Made by a program: the position numbers and the translations under genes. The notes below the pieces were generated by a model. That model saw only the letters and a list, made by a program, of their open reading frames with translations, did no database searches and was not told where the DNA came from. A stretch of 5,703 nucleotides of DNA from UBA5734 sp964499985 (lineage in GTDB: Bacteria > Bacillota > Clostridia > Saccharofermentanales > UBA5734), in the NCBI GenBank assembly GCA_964499985.1, contig CAZCMX010000098.1, forward strand, positions 1 through 5,703. Reading direction: 5' to 3'. Positions 1 to 5,703 of this stretch are shown in pieces (positions within the stretch are counted from its first letter, which is position 1; every line of letters starts with the position of its first letter).

Positions 1-2
1 CC

Positions 3-938
3 TCATCCCTCCTGGAACAGGGGCGTCGAGAGGTAGCGTTCGCCATTATCCGGCAATAGGACGACGATGGTCTTGCCCGCATTCTCCGGGCGCAGGGCGA
101 TCTGGGTGGCGGCATAGGCTGCGGCGCCGGAGGAGATGCCAACGAGGAGCCCTTCGGTGCGGGCCAGGGCTCGCGAGGTCTCAAAGGCTTGGTCATTGCT
201 GACCTGGAAGATCTCGTCCACAAAACTGCCATTATAGTTTTTCGGCACAAAACCGGCGCCGATGCCCTGGATTTTGTGCGGACCTTTGGGACCACCGGAC
301 AGGACAGGAGAATCGGTCGGTTCGACGGCGATGACCTTGATCCCGGGCTTTTTGGCCTTCAGGACTTCGCCGACGCCGGAGATGGTGCCACCGGTGCCGA
401 CACCGCCGACAAAAATGTCGATCTCGCCATCCGTGTCGCGCCAGATCTCCTCGGCAGTGGTGCGGCGATGGATATCCGGATTGGCCGGATTTTCAAATTG
501 CTGAGGGATATAAGCGCCGGGGATTTCGGCGGCAAGCTCCTGAGCTTTTTTGATCGCGCCGGTCATGCCTTCACTGCCGGGGGTCAGGACGAGTTCTGAG
601 CCGTATGCTTTAAGCAGGTTGCGGCGCTCGATGCTCATGGTATCAGGCATGACGAGGATCAGGCGATACCCCTTGGCTGCTGCGGCAAAGGCCAGAGCGA
701 TGCCAGTATTGCCACTGGTCGGCTCGATGATCGTGGTGCCTTCCTTGATCAGGCCAGCCTTTTCGCCCGCGACAATCATGGCATTGCCGATGCGGCACTT
801 GACACTGCCGGACGGGTTGAAATATTCAACCTTGGCAATCAGGCGGGCGTGGATCTGGTTCTTGTGATTGTAGTGGGACAGCTCGACGAGCGGCGTATTG
901 CCGATCAGTTCGGTCATCGACTGGGCGATCTTGGCCAT
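3..938 (-). CDS. cysK: Cysteine synthase A (O-acetylserine sulfhydrylase)
   Basis: This PLP-dependent enzyme makes L-cysteine from O-acetyl-L-serine and sulfide in the cytoplasm, the last step of cysteine synthesis. The 311-residue protein shows the hallmarks of the family in order: the PLP-lysine motif NPSGSVKCRIG (Lys47), the substrate loop TSGNTG (74-79), MSIERR (101-106), the phosphate-binding GVGTGGT (179-185), EPTDSP (206-211), PHKIQGIGAGF (220-230), GISSGA (267-272), and a C-terminal GERYLST. The Cys after the catalytic Lys is also found in E. coli CysK, so it is not a defect. The length is near the usual 305-325. The ATG at 936-938 is fixed by an AGGAGG ribosome binding site (946-951) seven bases upstream. 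The stop is at the window edge, but the protein looks complete. A consensus promoter at 1008-1036 suggests it is transcribed separately from the protease-like gene upstream. CysM or cystathionine beta-synthase are less likely, because the PHKIQGIGAGF and MSIERR motifs fit CysK. Confidence 0.96.
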   Translation of the reverse strand: MAKIAQSMTELIGNTPLVELSHYNHKNQIHARLIAKVEYFNPSGSVKCRIGNAMIVAGEKAGLIKEGTTIIEPTSGNTGIALAFAAAAKGYRLILVMPDTMSIERRNLLKAYGSELVLTPGSEGMTGAIKKAQELAAEIPGAYIPQQFENPANPDIHRRTTAEEIWRDTDGEIDIFVGGVGTGGTISGVGEVLKAKKPGIKVIAVEPTDSPVLSGGPKGPHKIQGIGAGFVPKNYNGSFVDEIFQVSNDQAFETSRALARTEGLLVGISSGAAAYAATQIALRPENAGKTIVVLLPDNGERYLSTPLFQEG

Positions 939-980
939 AGGGTTTCCTCCTGCTTGGGTTTAACCGGGTCAATTTTTATT

Positions 981-1004
981 CCTACTATTTATATAGGTTA
1001 TAGG
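981..1004 (-). promoter_or_regulatory. Candidate repressor operator over the cysK start of transcription (Rrf2/CymR-like?)
   Basis: An AT-rich stretch directly downstream of the cysK -10 box carries CCTA (981-984) and TAGG (994-997) as inverted arms nine bases apart. A second TAGG lies at 1001-1004, so ATAGG occurs twice, seven bases apart (993-997 and 1000-1004). The position, about +1 to +20, is where a repressor would block cysK. Rrf2-family regulators (CymR, IscR) control cysK in many Bacillota and bind AT-rich sites with CC/GG arms. The assignment to that family is inference; the symmetry is imperfect (8 of 12 positions over the 24-base site). Confidence 0.35.
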
Positions 1005-1007
1005 GGT

Positions 1008-1036
1008 ATAATAGAATGATCCTCAGGATTTGTCAA
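1008..1036 (-). promoter_or_regulatory. cysK sigma-70/sigma-A type promoter
   Basis: Read on the minus strand, there is a perfect -35 box TTGACA (1031-1036), a 17-base spacer, and a -10 box TATTAT (1008-1013). Transcription should begin near 1001, giving a leader of about 60 bases before the cysK ATG. The spacer contains a short palindrome, ATCCT-G-AGGAT (1019-1029). The -35 box overlaps the stop codon of the out-of-frame extension of the upstream gene. Confidence 0.8.
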
Positions 1037-1160
1037 GACTGGCTGGTGAAATATTCATCTGCCTGCACCTGGCGCTCGATCATGGGCAAGATCTCAGAAA
1101 GGGCCGGATCCGGGTGACACTGAATACGGAACACTGTCCAGACCAGGGCCGGGTCAGCGC
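1033..1160 (-). other. Out-of-frame C-terminal continuation of the protease-like gene
   Basis: In the -1 frame relative to the gene above, codons from about 1160 to the TGA at 1033-1035 read ADPALVWTVFRIQ, then HPDPALSEILPMIERQ, then a tail ending in DEYFTSQS. This has the mixed acidic, basic and hydrophobic make-up of a real protein end, unlike the Arg/Pro/Cys-rich tail of the in-frame version. The frame is closed further upstream by a stop within the codons for His197-Asp198-Gly199, so it cannot be an independent long gene. Either the gene is a recent frameshift pseudogene, the sequence has an error here, or the ribosome shifts frame. Confidence 0.5.
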
Positions 1161-1790
1161 CCAATGGTCGATGTAACGGGCTTCTGCACTCCAGCCATCA
1201 TGGACCTGCCAGATCCAGCGCTGCCGCTCAGGGGGCTGGCGGGTGATGTCCTGCCAGAGCTGATAGCCCACCACGGTTACGGTATGATGCCGATAATGGC
1301 CACAGGCAATATTGAGCAGGACCGGATAACCGGCGTCCAGTTCGCGGCGGATGCAGGCAGCCGGCCACAGGATGGTGGACCCGGCGCGGCCAGTCAGCTG
1401 GAACTGGCGATACAGATTGCGCACGATGGCACCGATCAGGAGGGGGTTGGTCCGGCCCCGTTTGAGGTGATAGCCATACCTTGCGGCGGTTGCCTCGATC
1501 TGGTCGAACAAGCTTATATTGGCCGCAGGGATCTGTCGGTCCGCTGTTTGCACCTGGATATGGCGGAATACGGAGGTCAGCGCCGTGATGGTGCAGCAAC
1601 CGACACCGGGCCGGAATTCATTCATCAACAAGGGTGGGGTTGTGTTCTCGAGATCGACTGCTGCAGACAATTGCCAGTGCTGGCCATAGCGATGGGTCAA
1701 ATAGGGCTCCAGTGGGCCGGACAATACATAACCGTGCACTTGTCCTGGTGCCAGTCTGGGTTTGAATCGTTTGAACACTCCAGATCGCAT
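1080..1790 (-). CDS. Papain-like/C39-like cysteine protease family protein, probably frameshifted near its 3' end
   Basis: The 236-residue product, read from the ATG at 1788-1790, looks like a papain-fold or C39-type cysteine peptidase. The likely catalytic residues are Cys66 in GCCTITALTSVF, His169 in HHTVTVVGY, and Asp198 in WQVHDGW, in the usual Cys-His-Asp order. GYPVLLNI (154-161) precedes the histidine, as in this fold. No signal peptide or membrane segment is visible, so it may be cytoplasmic; substrate and role are unknown. The frame stays open back to a TTG at 1917-1919, but that codon has no ribosome binding site, whereas the ATG at 1788 has GAGGA upstream. The last 24 or so residues (after HWAL) read as low-quality Arg/Pro/Cys-rich sequence. 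The neighbouring frame carries a more natural continuation to 1033, so a base has probably been lost around 1150-1165. The motifs are all upstream of the break. Family placement is from motif recognition, not a search. Confidence 0.65.
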   Translation of the reverse strand: MRSGVFKRFKPRLAPGQVHGYVLSGPLEPYLTHRYGQHWQLSAAVDLENTTPPLLMNEFRPGVGCCTITALTSVFRHIQVQTADRQIPAANISLFDQIEATAARYGYHLKRGRTNPLLIGAIVRNLYRQFQLTGRAGSTILWPAACIRRELDAGYPVLLNIACGHYRHHTVTVVGYQLWQDITRQPPERQRWIWQVHDGWSAEARYIDHWALTRPWSGQCSVFSVTRIRPFLRSCP

Positions 1791-1897
1791 GCCTGATCCT
1801 CGCCAGAGTTGCCCGAAGCCCTGTCCCCTGCGGGCAATCTTGTGCAAGGGATAATCCTGCGGCTTATCGGCAACGCTTCCTTTGACTTTAAGTATTC

Positions 1898-1927
1898 CAC
1901 AGAGCACCTGTGACCGCAAATGTCACA
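1898..1927. promoter_or_regulatory. Two interlocking inverted repeats in the divergent intergenic region
   Basis: CACAG-N5-CTGTG (1898-1912) and TGTGAC-N7-GTCACA (1909-1927) are both perfect and share the bases TGTG at 1909-1912. The result is three alternating copies of a TGTG/CACA half-site. They lie between the divergent protease-like and DUF4332 genes, just upstream of the candidate DUF4332 promoter. A dimeric regulator binding one of two overlapping sites is a reasonable inference. The second repeat resembles a CRP/FNR site, but its arms TGTGA and TCACA are nine bases apart rather than six, so I do not call it one. The 217-base region holds no other clear feature apart from the candidate promoter at 1937-1965. 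Confidence 0.4.
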
Positions 1928-1936
1928 ATGAATGAA

Positions 1937-1965
1937 TTGACGATAAACCGCAAGAGGACTAACCT
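1937..1965 (+). promoter_or_regulatory. Candidate promoter of the DUF4332 gene
   Basis: TTGACG (1937-1942) is five of six matches to a -35 box. After 17 bases comes TAACCT (1960-1965), which keeps only the TA and final T of a -10 box. Predicted transcription would start near 1972, about 36 bases before the ATG. The -10 match is weak, so the call is tentative. Confidence 0.4.
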
Positions 1966-2007
1966 GAAACTAGACCCATTGCTTTTTTACATGAAAGGAG
2001 TTTGAAT

Positions 2008-2412
2008 ATGACAATATTAAAAGAAATCGAAGGAATCGGTGAATCTTACGCAGCGACCTTGGAAGCCAATGGCATTTCGTCGATCGAAGTCCTTCTCGAT
2101 ACTTGCAAGTCTCGCAAAGGCCGTGAAGGTCTGGCTGAGAAAACAGGAATTTCCGGCAAGCTGATTTTGAAATGGGCCAACCGGGCTGATTTGGCCCGGG
2201 TCAAGGGTATCGGCAGTGAATATGCCGATCTTCTGGAAGCGGCAGGTGTCGATACCGTCCCTGAGCTGGCAACCCGCAAGCCTTCCAACCTGACGGTCAA
2301 GCTCCATGAGGTGAACGAAGAAAAGAAACTGGTCCGTAAACTGCCGACTGAAAGCCAAGTGGAAGGCTGGGTCGCCCAGGCCAAGGAGTTGCCTCGCGTC
2401 ATCGAATATTAA
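2008..2412 (+). CDS. DUF4332 family helix-hairpin-helix protein
   Basis: This 134-residue protein belongs to the DUF4332 group, which has helix-hairpin-helix-like repeats. Two similar units are visible: IEGIGESYAATLEANGI (7-23) and VKGIGSEYADLLEAAGV (65-81). Each is a GIG hairpin followed by a helix and a short turn, as in DNA-binding HhH proteins. The C-terminal part is highly charged (NEEKKLVRKLP) and ends in LPRVIEY. There is no signal peptide or membrane segment. The biochemical role of the family is not established; nucleic acid binding is an inference from the fold. The ATG at 2008 is chosen over a TTG at 2002 because AAAGGAG (1994-2000) sits seven bases before it and the TTG would lie almost on top of it. 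It stands alone on the plus strand and ends in its own terminator at 2436-2473. Confidence 0.88.
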   Translation: MTILKEIEGIGESYAATLEANGISSIEVLLDTCKSRKGREGLAEKTGISGKLILKWANRADLARVKGIGSEYADLLEAAGVDTVPELATRKPSNLTVKLHEVNEEKKLVRKLPTESQVEGWVAQAKELPRVIEY

Positions 2413-2435
2413 GATTTCCGTGATCTTCCGATCTG

Positions 2436-2473
2436 AAAAGCCGTTTCCGCGAAAAAATGGGAGACGGCTTTTT
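2436..2473 (+). terminator. Rho-independent terminator, probably bidirectional
   Basis: A 13-base-pair stem (2436-2448 with 2460-2472, one G-U pair) encloses an 11-base loop. On the plus strand it ends in TTTTT, 24 bases after the DUF4332 stop. On the minus strand the complement of the A-run at 2436-2439 gives a TTTT tail, so it can also end the convergent EamA gene, whose stop is 48 bases away. The remainder of the 108-base convergent gap shows no other feature. Confidence 0.88.
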
Positions 2474-2520
2474 CGATGGGGCTGGCAGGCAGATATGATT
2501 TGTCATCGTTGGCCTGGCTG

Positions 2521-3402
2521 TCAGGCCGGACTAACCGGCTGGCGCAAGCGTTCCAGATTGAGGTACAAGATCGAGCCCAGCACAATCACAGCGCCCAGTC
2601 CGGCCAGCCAGCCAGGCAGCTCGCCAAAAGCCAGGAAAACCCAGATGGGATTGGCAATCGGTTCGACCAGGGCCAGCAAATTTGCAGATAGTGGCCGGGT
2701 CAGGCGAATTCCGATCCCAAACAGGAAATACGCCAGACCAAGCTGGAAAAATCCCAGGACCAGAATGGCCAGGAGCGAAGGGGTCGACATTTCCCCGACT
2801 TGCAGCAGCATGGGCAGCCCCACCAGAAACGTGGTCACTTGGCCGATAAAGATCGACTGGGGGGTATCACATTCCGGTCGGCTGTTCAAAAGAAAAACCA
2901 GGCTGAAAGACACGCCGGTGCCGGTCGCGATCAAATTGCCCAGCAGATTGCCCGGCGACAGGTCATCGAGGAAAAACAGGAGAATGCCCCCCAGGGCGAG
3001 ACCCAGGGCAATGGCTTCGCGCCGGGATGGCCGGTGGTGGTAGAAGATCGCGCCAAAAATAACCACAAACAAGGGTGAGGCATACTGGAGCATGATGGCA
3101 TTGGCAGCAGTCGTCATTTTATTGGCGATAATAAAGCCTGTCTGGGTCAACATCAGGGCCAGACCGGAAATGAGCGTGGTCCAGTTGAAGCGATGCAGCA
3201 GGCGCCGCCGGTAGGCCAGCGCAAACACCAAGGCGGCGAGCAGACTCCTGGCCGAGGCAATGGCCAGCGGATGCCAGGGGATATATTTGACCAATAAGCC
3301 AGCCATGCTCCAGAGCAGCGCCGCCGCCAGGATCAGGAACGGACCGGCTTTGGCGGGCAATTGTCTCGCGGATTTGGACGGTGTGAGGGTCGTTTCTGAC
3401 AT
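2521..3402 (-). CDS. EamA-family (DMT superfamily) transporter
   Basis: The 293-residue protein is an inner-membrane carrier of the drug/metabolite transporter superfamily with two EamA domains. About ten hydrophobic segments can be read, five per half. The first half begins FLILAAALLWSMAGLLVKYI and includes the conserved region TAANAIMLQYASPLFVV. The second half has a matching LSANLLALVEPIANPIWVFL, whose ALVEPI is typical of the second EamA repeat. EamA proteins often export amino acids or related metabolites, but the substrate cannot be told from sequence. The start is set at the ATG 3400-3402, which has AAGGA (3412-3416) upstream and gives the usual length. The frame remains open 78 codons further, but that stretch crosses the leuCD terminator and the candidate promoter and does not look like protein. 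The gene lies downstream of leuCD on the same strand but is separated from it by that terminator, so it is probably a separate unit. Confidence 0.9.
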   Translation of the reverse strand: MSETTLTPSKSARQLPAKAGPFLILAAALLWSMAGLLVKYIPWHPLAIASARSLLAALVFALAYRRRLLHRFNWTTLISGLALMLTQTGFIIANKMTTAANAIMLQYASPLFVVIFGAIFYHHRPSRREAIALGLALGGILLFFLDDLSPGNLLGNLIATGTGVSFSLVFLLNSRPECDTPQSIFIGQVTTFLVGLPMLLQVGEMSTPSLLAILVLGFFQLGLAYFLFGIGIRLTRPLSANLLALVEPIANPIWVFLAFGELPGWLAGLGAVIVLGSILYLNLERLRQPVSPA

Positions 3403-3484
3403 GTTGGGGAATCCTTCTTTTGTTTGCGCACGAGTGATCGCTGGTATGCGGTCACAGGGCAGGCCAATCAGCTGTCTATCGGTC

Positions 3485-3513
3485 ATCCTAGCCTTTTTGC
3501 CGGCACCTGTCCA
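3485..3513 (-). promoter_or_regulatory. Candidate promoter of the EamA transporter gene
   Basis: On the minus strand, TGGACA (3508-3513) and TAGGAT (3485-3490) are spaced 17 bases apart and match the -35 and -10 consensus at five and four of six positions. Transcription would start near 3478, giving a leader of about 75 bases to the ATG at 3402. It lies just downstream of the leuCD terminator, as expected for an independent unit. I see no riboswitch or T-box in the leader. Confidence 0.55.
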
Positions 3514-3571
3514 GAGCTGACTGGCGCCCGGTATCACCCCTCCGCCTGATCGCCAGGGCTCGGCGCGAATG

Positions 3572-3605
3572 AAAAAGCCTGAAAACCGGCTGTGGTCTTC
3601 AGGCT
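3572..3605 (-). terminator. Rho-independent terminator of the leuCD operon
   Basis: On the minus strand a 12-base-pair stem (AGCCUGAAGACC with GGUUUUCAGGCU, one G-U pair) closes on the six-base loop ACAGCC and is followed by UUUUU (3572-3576). It begins 63 bases past the leuD stop codon. In the plus direction the same hairpin has an A-C mismatch and no U tail, so it acts on the minus strand. Confidence 0.9.
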
Positions 3606-3668
3606 CTTGATCATCTGGATTTTGAGGGTTAGTCACCTAGAATGCCGGGTCAACCGCCCAATCTACCC

Positions 3669-4283
3669 TCAGGATACTTTGGCGGCTTTTTTCACGACCG
3701 GATGGGCGGCTTCGTAGGCGGCGATCTTGTCTTCTTTCAACAAGGTCAGGCTGATGTCGTCATAGCCATTGAGGAGCTTTTGAGTATTGAATTCGTCGAG
3801 CTCGAAGGTATAGGACAGGCCGTCGGCATCGCGCACGGTTTTGGCGGTGAGGTCGATTTCGAGCGTATAGCCGGGCTTGGCGGCGACGCGCTGGAAGATC
3901 TCGTCGACTTGGCTGGCGCTGAGGCGGATCGGCAGGATGCCGTTATTGAAGCAGTTATTGTAGAAGATATCGGCATAGCTGGGGGCAATGATGGCCCTGA
4001 AGCCATAGTCAAGCAAGGCCCAGGGGGCGTGCTCGCGCGAGGAGCCGCAGCCGAAGTTGGCACGGGAGACGAGGATGCTGGCGCCCTGGTAGCGGGGCTT
4101 GTTCATTTCGAAATCAGGCTTGAGGTTGCCGTCGTCATCGAAGCGCAGTTCGAAGAATACATACTGGCCAAAACCGCTGCGCTCGATCCGCTTCAAAAAC
4201 TGTTTCGGGATGATGGCATCGGTATCGACATTGTTCTGGTCGAGCGGGGCGACCAGTCCATTCAATTTGACAAAGGGTTCCAT
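3669..4283 (-). CDS. leuD: 3-isopropylmalate dehydratase small subunit
   Basis: LeuD pairs with LeuC to interconvert 2-isopropylmalate and 3-isopropylmalate, the second step of leucine synthesis, in the cytoplasm. The 204-residue product carries NVDTDAIIPKQFLK (18-31), GFGQYVFFELRF (37-48), and the signature NFGCGSSREHAPWAL (76-90) of the swivel domain that completes the active site, then SYADIFYNNCFNNGILPI and NGYDDISLTLL. Length matches the usual 190-205. The ATG at 4281-4283 is preceded by GAGGAGG (4290-4296) six bases away. A TTG five codons upstream overlaps this ribosome binding site and is rejected. It follows leuC by 24 bases, so the two are co-transcribed, with translation reinitiated from its own strong site. 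The operon ends in the terminator at 3572-3605. Confidence 0.97.
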   Translation of the reverse strand: MEPFVKLNGLVAPLDQNNVDTDAIIPKQFLKRIERSGFGQYVFFELRFDDDGNLKPDFEMNKPRYQGASILVSRANFGCGSSREHAPWALLDYGFRAIIAPSYADIFYNNCFNNGILPIRLSASQVDEIFQRVAAKPGYTLEIDLTAKTVRDADGLSYTFELDEFNTQKLLNGYDDISLTLLKEDKIAAYEAAHPVVKKAAKVS

Positions 4284-4307
4284 GGTATTCCTCCTCAAGC
4301 TTCTCGC

Positions 4308-5702
4308 TTAAAATGTCCGCACGTCGACGAAATGGCCGGCGATGGCAGCGGCAGCCGCCATTTCCGGGGAGACGAGGTGGGTGCGGCCACCCCGGCCCTG
4401 GCGGCCTTCGAAGTTGCGGTTCGAGGTCGAAGCGCAGCGCTGGCCGGGCTGGAGGACATCGGGGTTCATGGCCAGGCACATGCTGCAGCCAGGTTCGCGC
4501 CATTCGAAGCCGGCTTCGACAAAAATCTTGTCGAGGCCTTCAGCTTCAGCCTGCTTTTTGACCTGGACGGAGCCTGGCACGACCAGGGCGGTGACGGTGG
4601 GGCTGACCTTGCGGCCTTTGGCAATCGCGGCAGCGGCGCGCAGGTCTTCGATGCGGCCATTGGTGCAGGAGCCAATGAAGGCATAGTCAATTGCGATGTC
4701 TTTCATCGGCGTGCCAGCGACAAGGCCCATATAGTCGAGCGCGCGCTGGGCCGCCTTCTGCTTGTCCGGATCAGCAAAGTTTTCCGGATAAGGGACGATG
4801 TCCTCAATCGAGGCGCCCATGCTCGGGGAGGTGCCCCAGGTGACCTGTGGTGCGAGCGCCGCGGCATCAAATTCAACCACCTTGTCAAAAACAGCATCGG
4901 CATCGGTATAGAGCTTTTTCCATTCAGCAACAGCGGTTTCGAAGGCTTTGCCCTGCGGCGCATAGAGGCGTCCCTTGAGATAGTCAAAGGTCGTCTGGTC
5001 AGGGGCGATCAGACCGGAACGGGCGCCTGCTTCGATCGCCATATTGCAGACGGTCATGCGTTCTTCCATGCTCAGCTTGCGGATGGCTTCACCGGTGAAT
5101 TCGATGACATAGCCGGTGCCGAAGTCGGTGCCATACTGGCTGATCACGCCGAGGATGATGTCCTTGGCGGTGACACCCTGGCCGAGGGCGCCATTGACCG
5201 AAATCTTCATGGTCTTGGACTTTTTCTGGGGCAGGCACTGGGTGGCGAGGACATGCTCGACTTCGCTGGTGCCAATGCCAAAGGCCAGGGCGCCGAAAGC
5301 GCCGTGGGTGGCGGTATGACTGTCGCCGCAGACAATCGTATTACCCGGCAGCGTCAGGCCGAGCTCCGGTCCCATGACATGGACGACGCCCTGGTATTCG
5401 CTGTCGATGCCAAATAAAGTCACCCCGGTCTCGGCACAATTTTTTGCCAGAGTTTCCATCTGGAGCTTGGAAATCGGGTCCTTGATCTGGTGGCGGTCAT
5501 GGGTCGGGATATTGTGATCCATCGTTGCATACGACAGATCGGGGCGACGAACCTTGCGGCCGGCGAGCTTCAAGCCCTCGAAGGCCTGTGGCGAGGTGAC
5601 TTCATGCAGCAGGTGCAGGTCAATGTAGATCAGATTCTGACCATTACCGGAGTCAACCAGGTGCAGGTCCCAGATTTTTTCATAGAGTGTTTTCCCTGAC
5701 AT
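4308..5702 (-). CDS. leuC: 3-isopropylmalate dehydratase large subunit
   Basis: LeuC is the iron-sulfur subunit of isopropylmalate isomerase, an aconitase-family enzyme that works with LeuD. The 464 residues cover the full family length (about 466 in E. coli). Visible motifs are HEVTSPQAFEGL (33-44), MDHNIPT (61-67), CGDSHTATHGAFGALAFGIG (from 125), and GVTAKDIIL. The three cysteines that bind the 4Fe-4S cluster are Cys346 in GSCTNGR and Cys406 and Cys409 in GCSMC. STSNRNFEGRQG and the C-terminal GHFVDVR are also family-typical. All catalytic and cluster positions I can check are intact. The ATG is at 5700-5702, one base from the window edge, so its ribosome binding site and promoter, and any leucine-responsive leader, are not visible. 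The sequence resembles Bacillus-type LeuC more than the shorter two-domain archaeal/HacA type. Confidence 0.97.
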   Translation of the reverse strand: MSGKTLYEKIWDLHLVDSGNGQNLIYIDLHLLHEVTSPQAFEGLKLAGRKVRRPDLSYATMDHNIPTHDRHQIKDPISKLQMETLAKNCAETGVTLFGIDSEYQGVVHVMGPELGLTLPGNTIVCGDSHTATHGAFGALAFGIGTSEVEHVLATQCLPQKKSKTMKISVNGALGQGVTAKDIILGVISQYGTDFGTGYVIEFTGEAIRKLSMEERMTVCNMAIEAGARSGLIAPDQTTFDYLKGRLYAPQGKAFETAVAEWKKLYTDADAVFDKVVEFDAAALAPQVTWGTSPSMGASIEDIVPYPENFADPDKQKAAQRALDYMGLVAGTPMKDIAIDYAFIGSCTNGRIEDLRAAAAIAKGRKVSPTVTALVVPGSVQVKKQAEAEGLDKIFVEAGFEWREPGCSMCLAMNPDVLQPGQRCASTSNRNFEGRQGRGGRTHLVSPEMAAAAAIAGHFVDVRTF

Positions 5703-5703
5703 A

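Noticed and set aside
189..867. Several plus-strand frames opposite cysK
   Set aside because: They are antisense to a clear, complete cysK and carry no motifs of their own.
1164..1796. A 210-codon plus-strand frame opposite the protease-like gene
   Set aside because: The minus-strand reading contains ordered Cys, His and Asp motifs; this frame has none and begins without a ribosome binding site.
1791..1919. N-terminal extension of the protease-like protein to a TTG at 1917-1919
   Set aside because: The TTG has no ribosome binding site and lies inside the inverted repeat at 1909-1927. The ATG at 1788-1790 has GAGGA upstream. I cannot fully exclude an intermediate start.
1909..1927. TGTGAC-N7-GTCACA as a CRP/FNR binding site
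   Set aside because: The TGTGA and TCACA arms are nine bases apart instead of six, so it does not fit the CRP model, although it may still be an operator.
2420..3078. Plus-strand frames opposite the EamA gene
   Set aside because: The first begins inside the terminator region, and the others are basic, low-quality antisense readings of a membrane protein gene.
3403..3571. A riboswitch or T-box in the EamA leader or leuD-EamA gap
   Set aside because: I could not recognise the conserved core of any known class; only the leuCD terminator and a candidate promoter are supported.
3642..5417. A 591-codon open frame on the plus strand opposite leuD and leuC
   Set aside because: It is exactly antisense to two well-supported genes. 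Its sequence is rich in Gly, Ala, Asp and Val, as expected when the opposite strand of a codon-biased gene is read, and it shows no recognisable domain or ribosome binding site. It is a shadow despite its length.
1..5703. CRISPR array, insertion sequence, tRNA, rRNA or attachment site
   Set aside because: No regularly spaced repeats, transposase, long terminal inverted repeats or RNA gene features were seen anywhere in the window.

Overview
The window is 5.7 kb of ordinary bacterial chromosome at roughly 55% GC (estimated by eye). It holds six genes, none of them mobile or phage-like. The LeuC, LeuD and cysteine-protease-like proteins resemble Bacillota (Firmicutes) versions, and the ribosome binding sites are strong (AGGAGG, AAAGGAG, GAGGAGG). 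This points to a moderately GC-rich Bacillota, perhaps Clostridia. That placement is a judgement from memory of families, not a search result.

Layout from left to right. cysK (minus strand, 3-938) encodes cysteine synthase. It has a near-consensus promoter and a possible repressor site over its start of transcription. Upstream on the same strand is a papain/C39-like cysteine protease family gene (1080-1790). Its last part appears to have lost its frame: a more protein-like continuation lies in the next frame and runs to 1033. A 217-base divergent intergenic region follows, with two interlocking inverted repeats. On the plus strand comes a small DUF4332 helix-hairpin-helix protein (2008-2412). 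A strong hairpin terminator, which probably works in both directions, separates it from a convergent EamA-family transporter gene (2521-3402, minus). The transporter has its own candidate promoter at 3485-3513. Just upstream of that, at 3572-3605, is a strong minus-strand terminator closing the leuCD operon. leuD (3669-4283) and leuC (4308-5702) encode the two subunits of 3-isopropylmalate dehydratase and fill the rest. leuC is complete, with its ATG at 5700-5702; its promoter and ribosome binding site lie outside the window.

Together the region covers cysteine synthesis (cysK), the second step of leucine synthesis (leuCD), an amino-acid- or metabolite-type exporter of unknown substrate, and two proteins of unknown role. 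The terminators and promoters suggest four or five separate transcription units, not one operon. I found no clear novel system. The points most worth a second look are the frame disruption in the protease-like gene, the palindromes between the divergent genes, and the candidate cysK operator.
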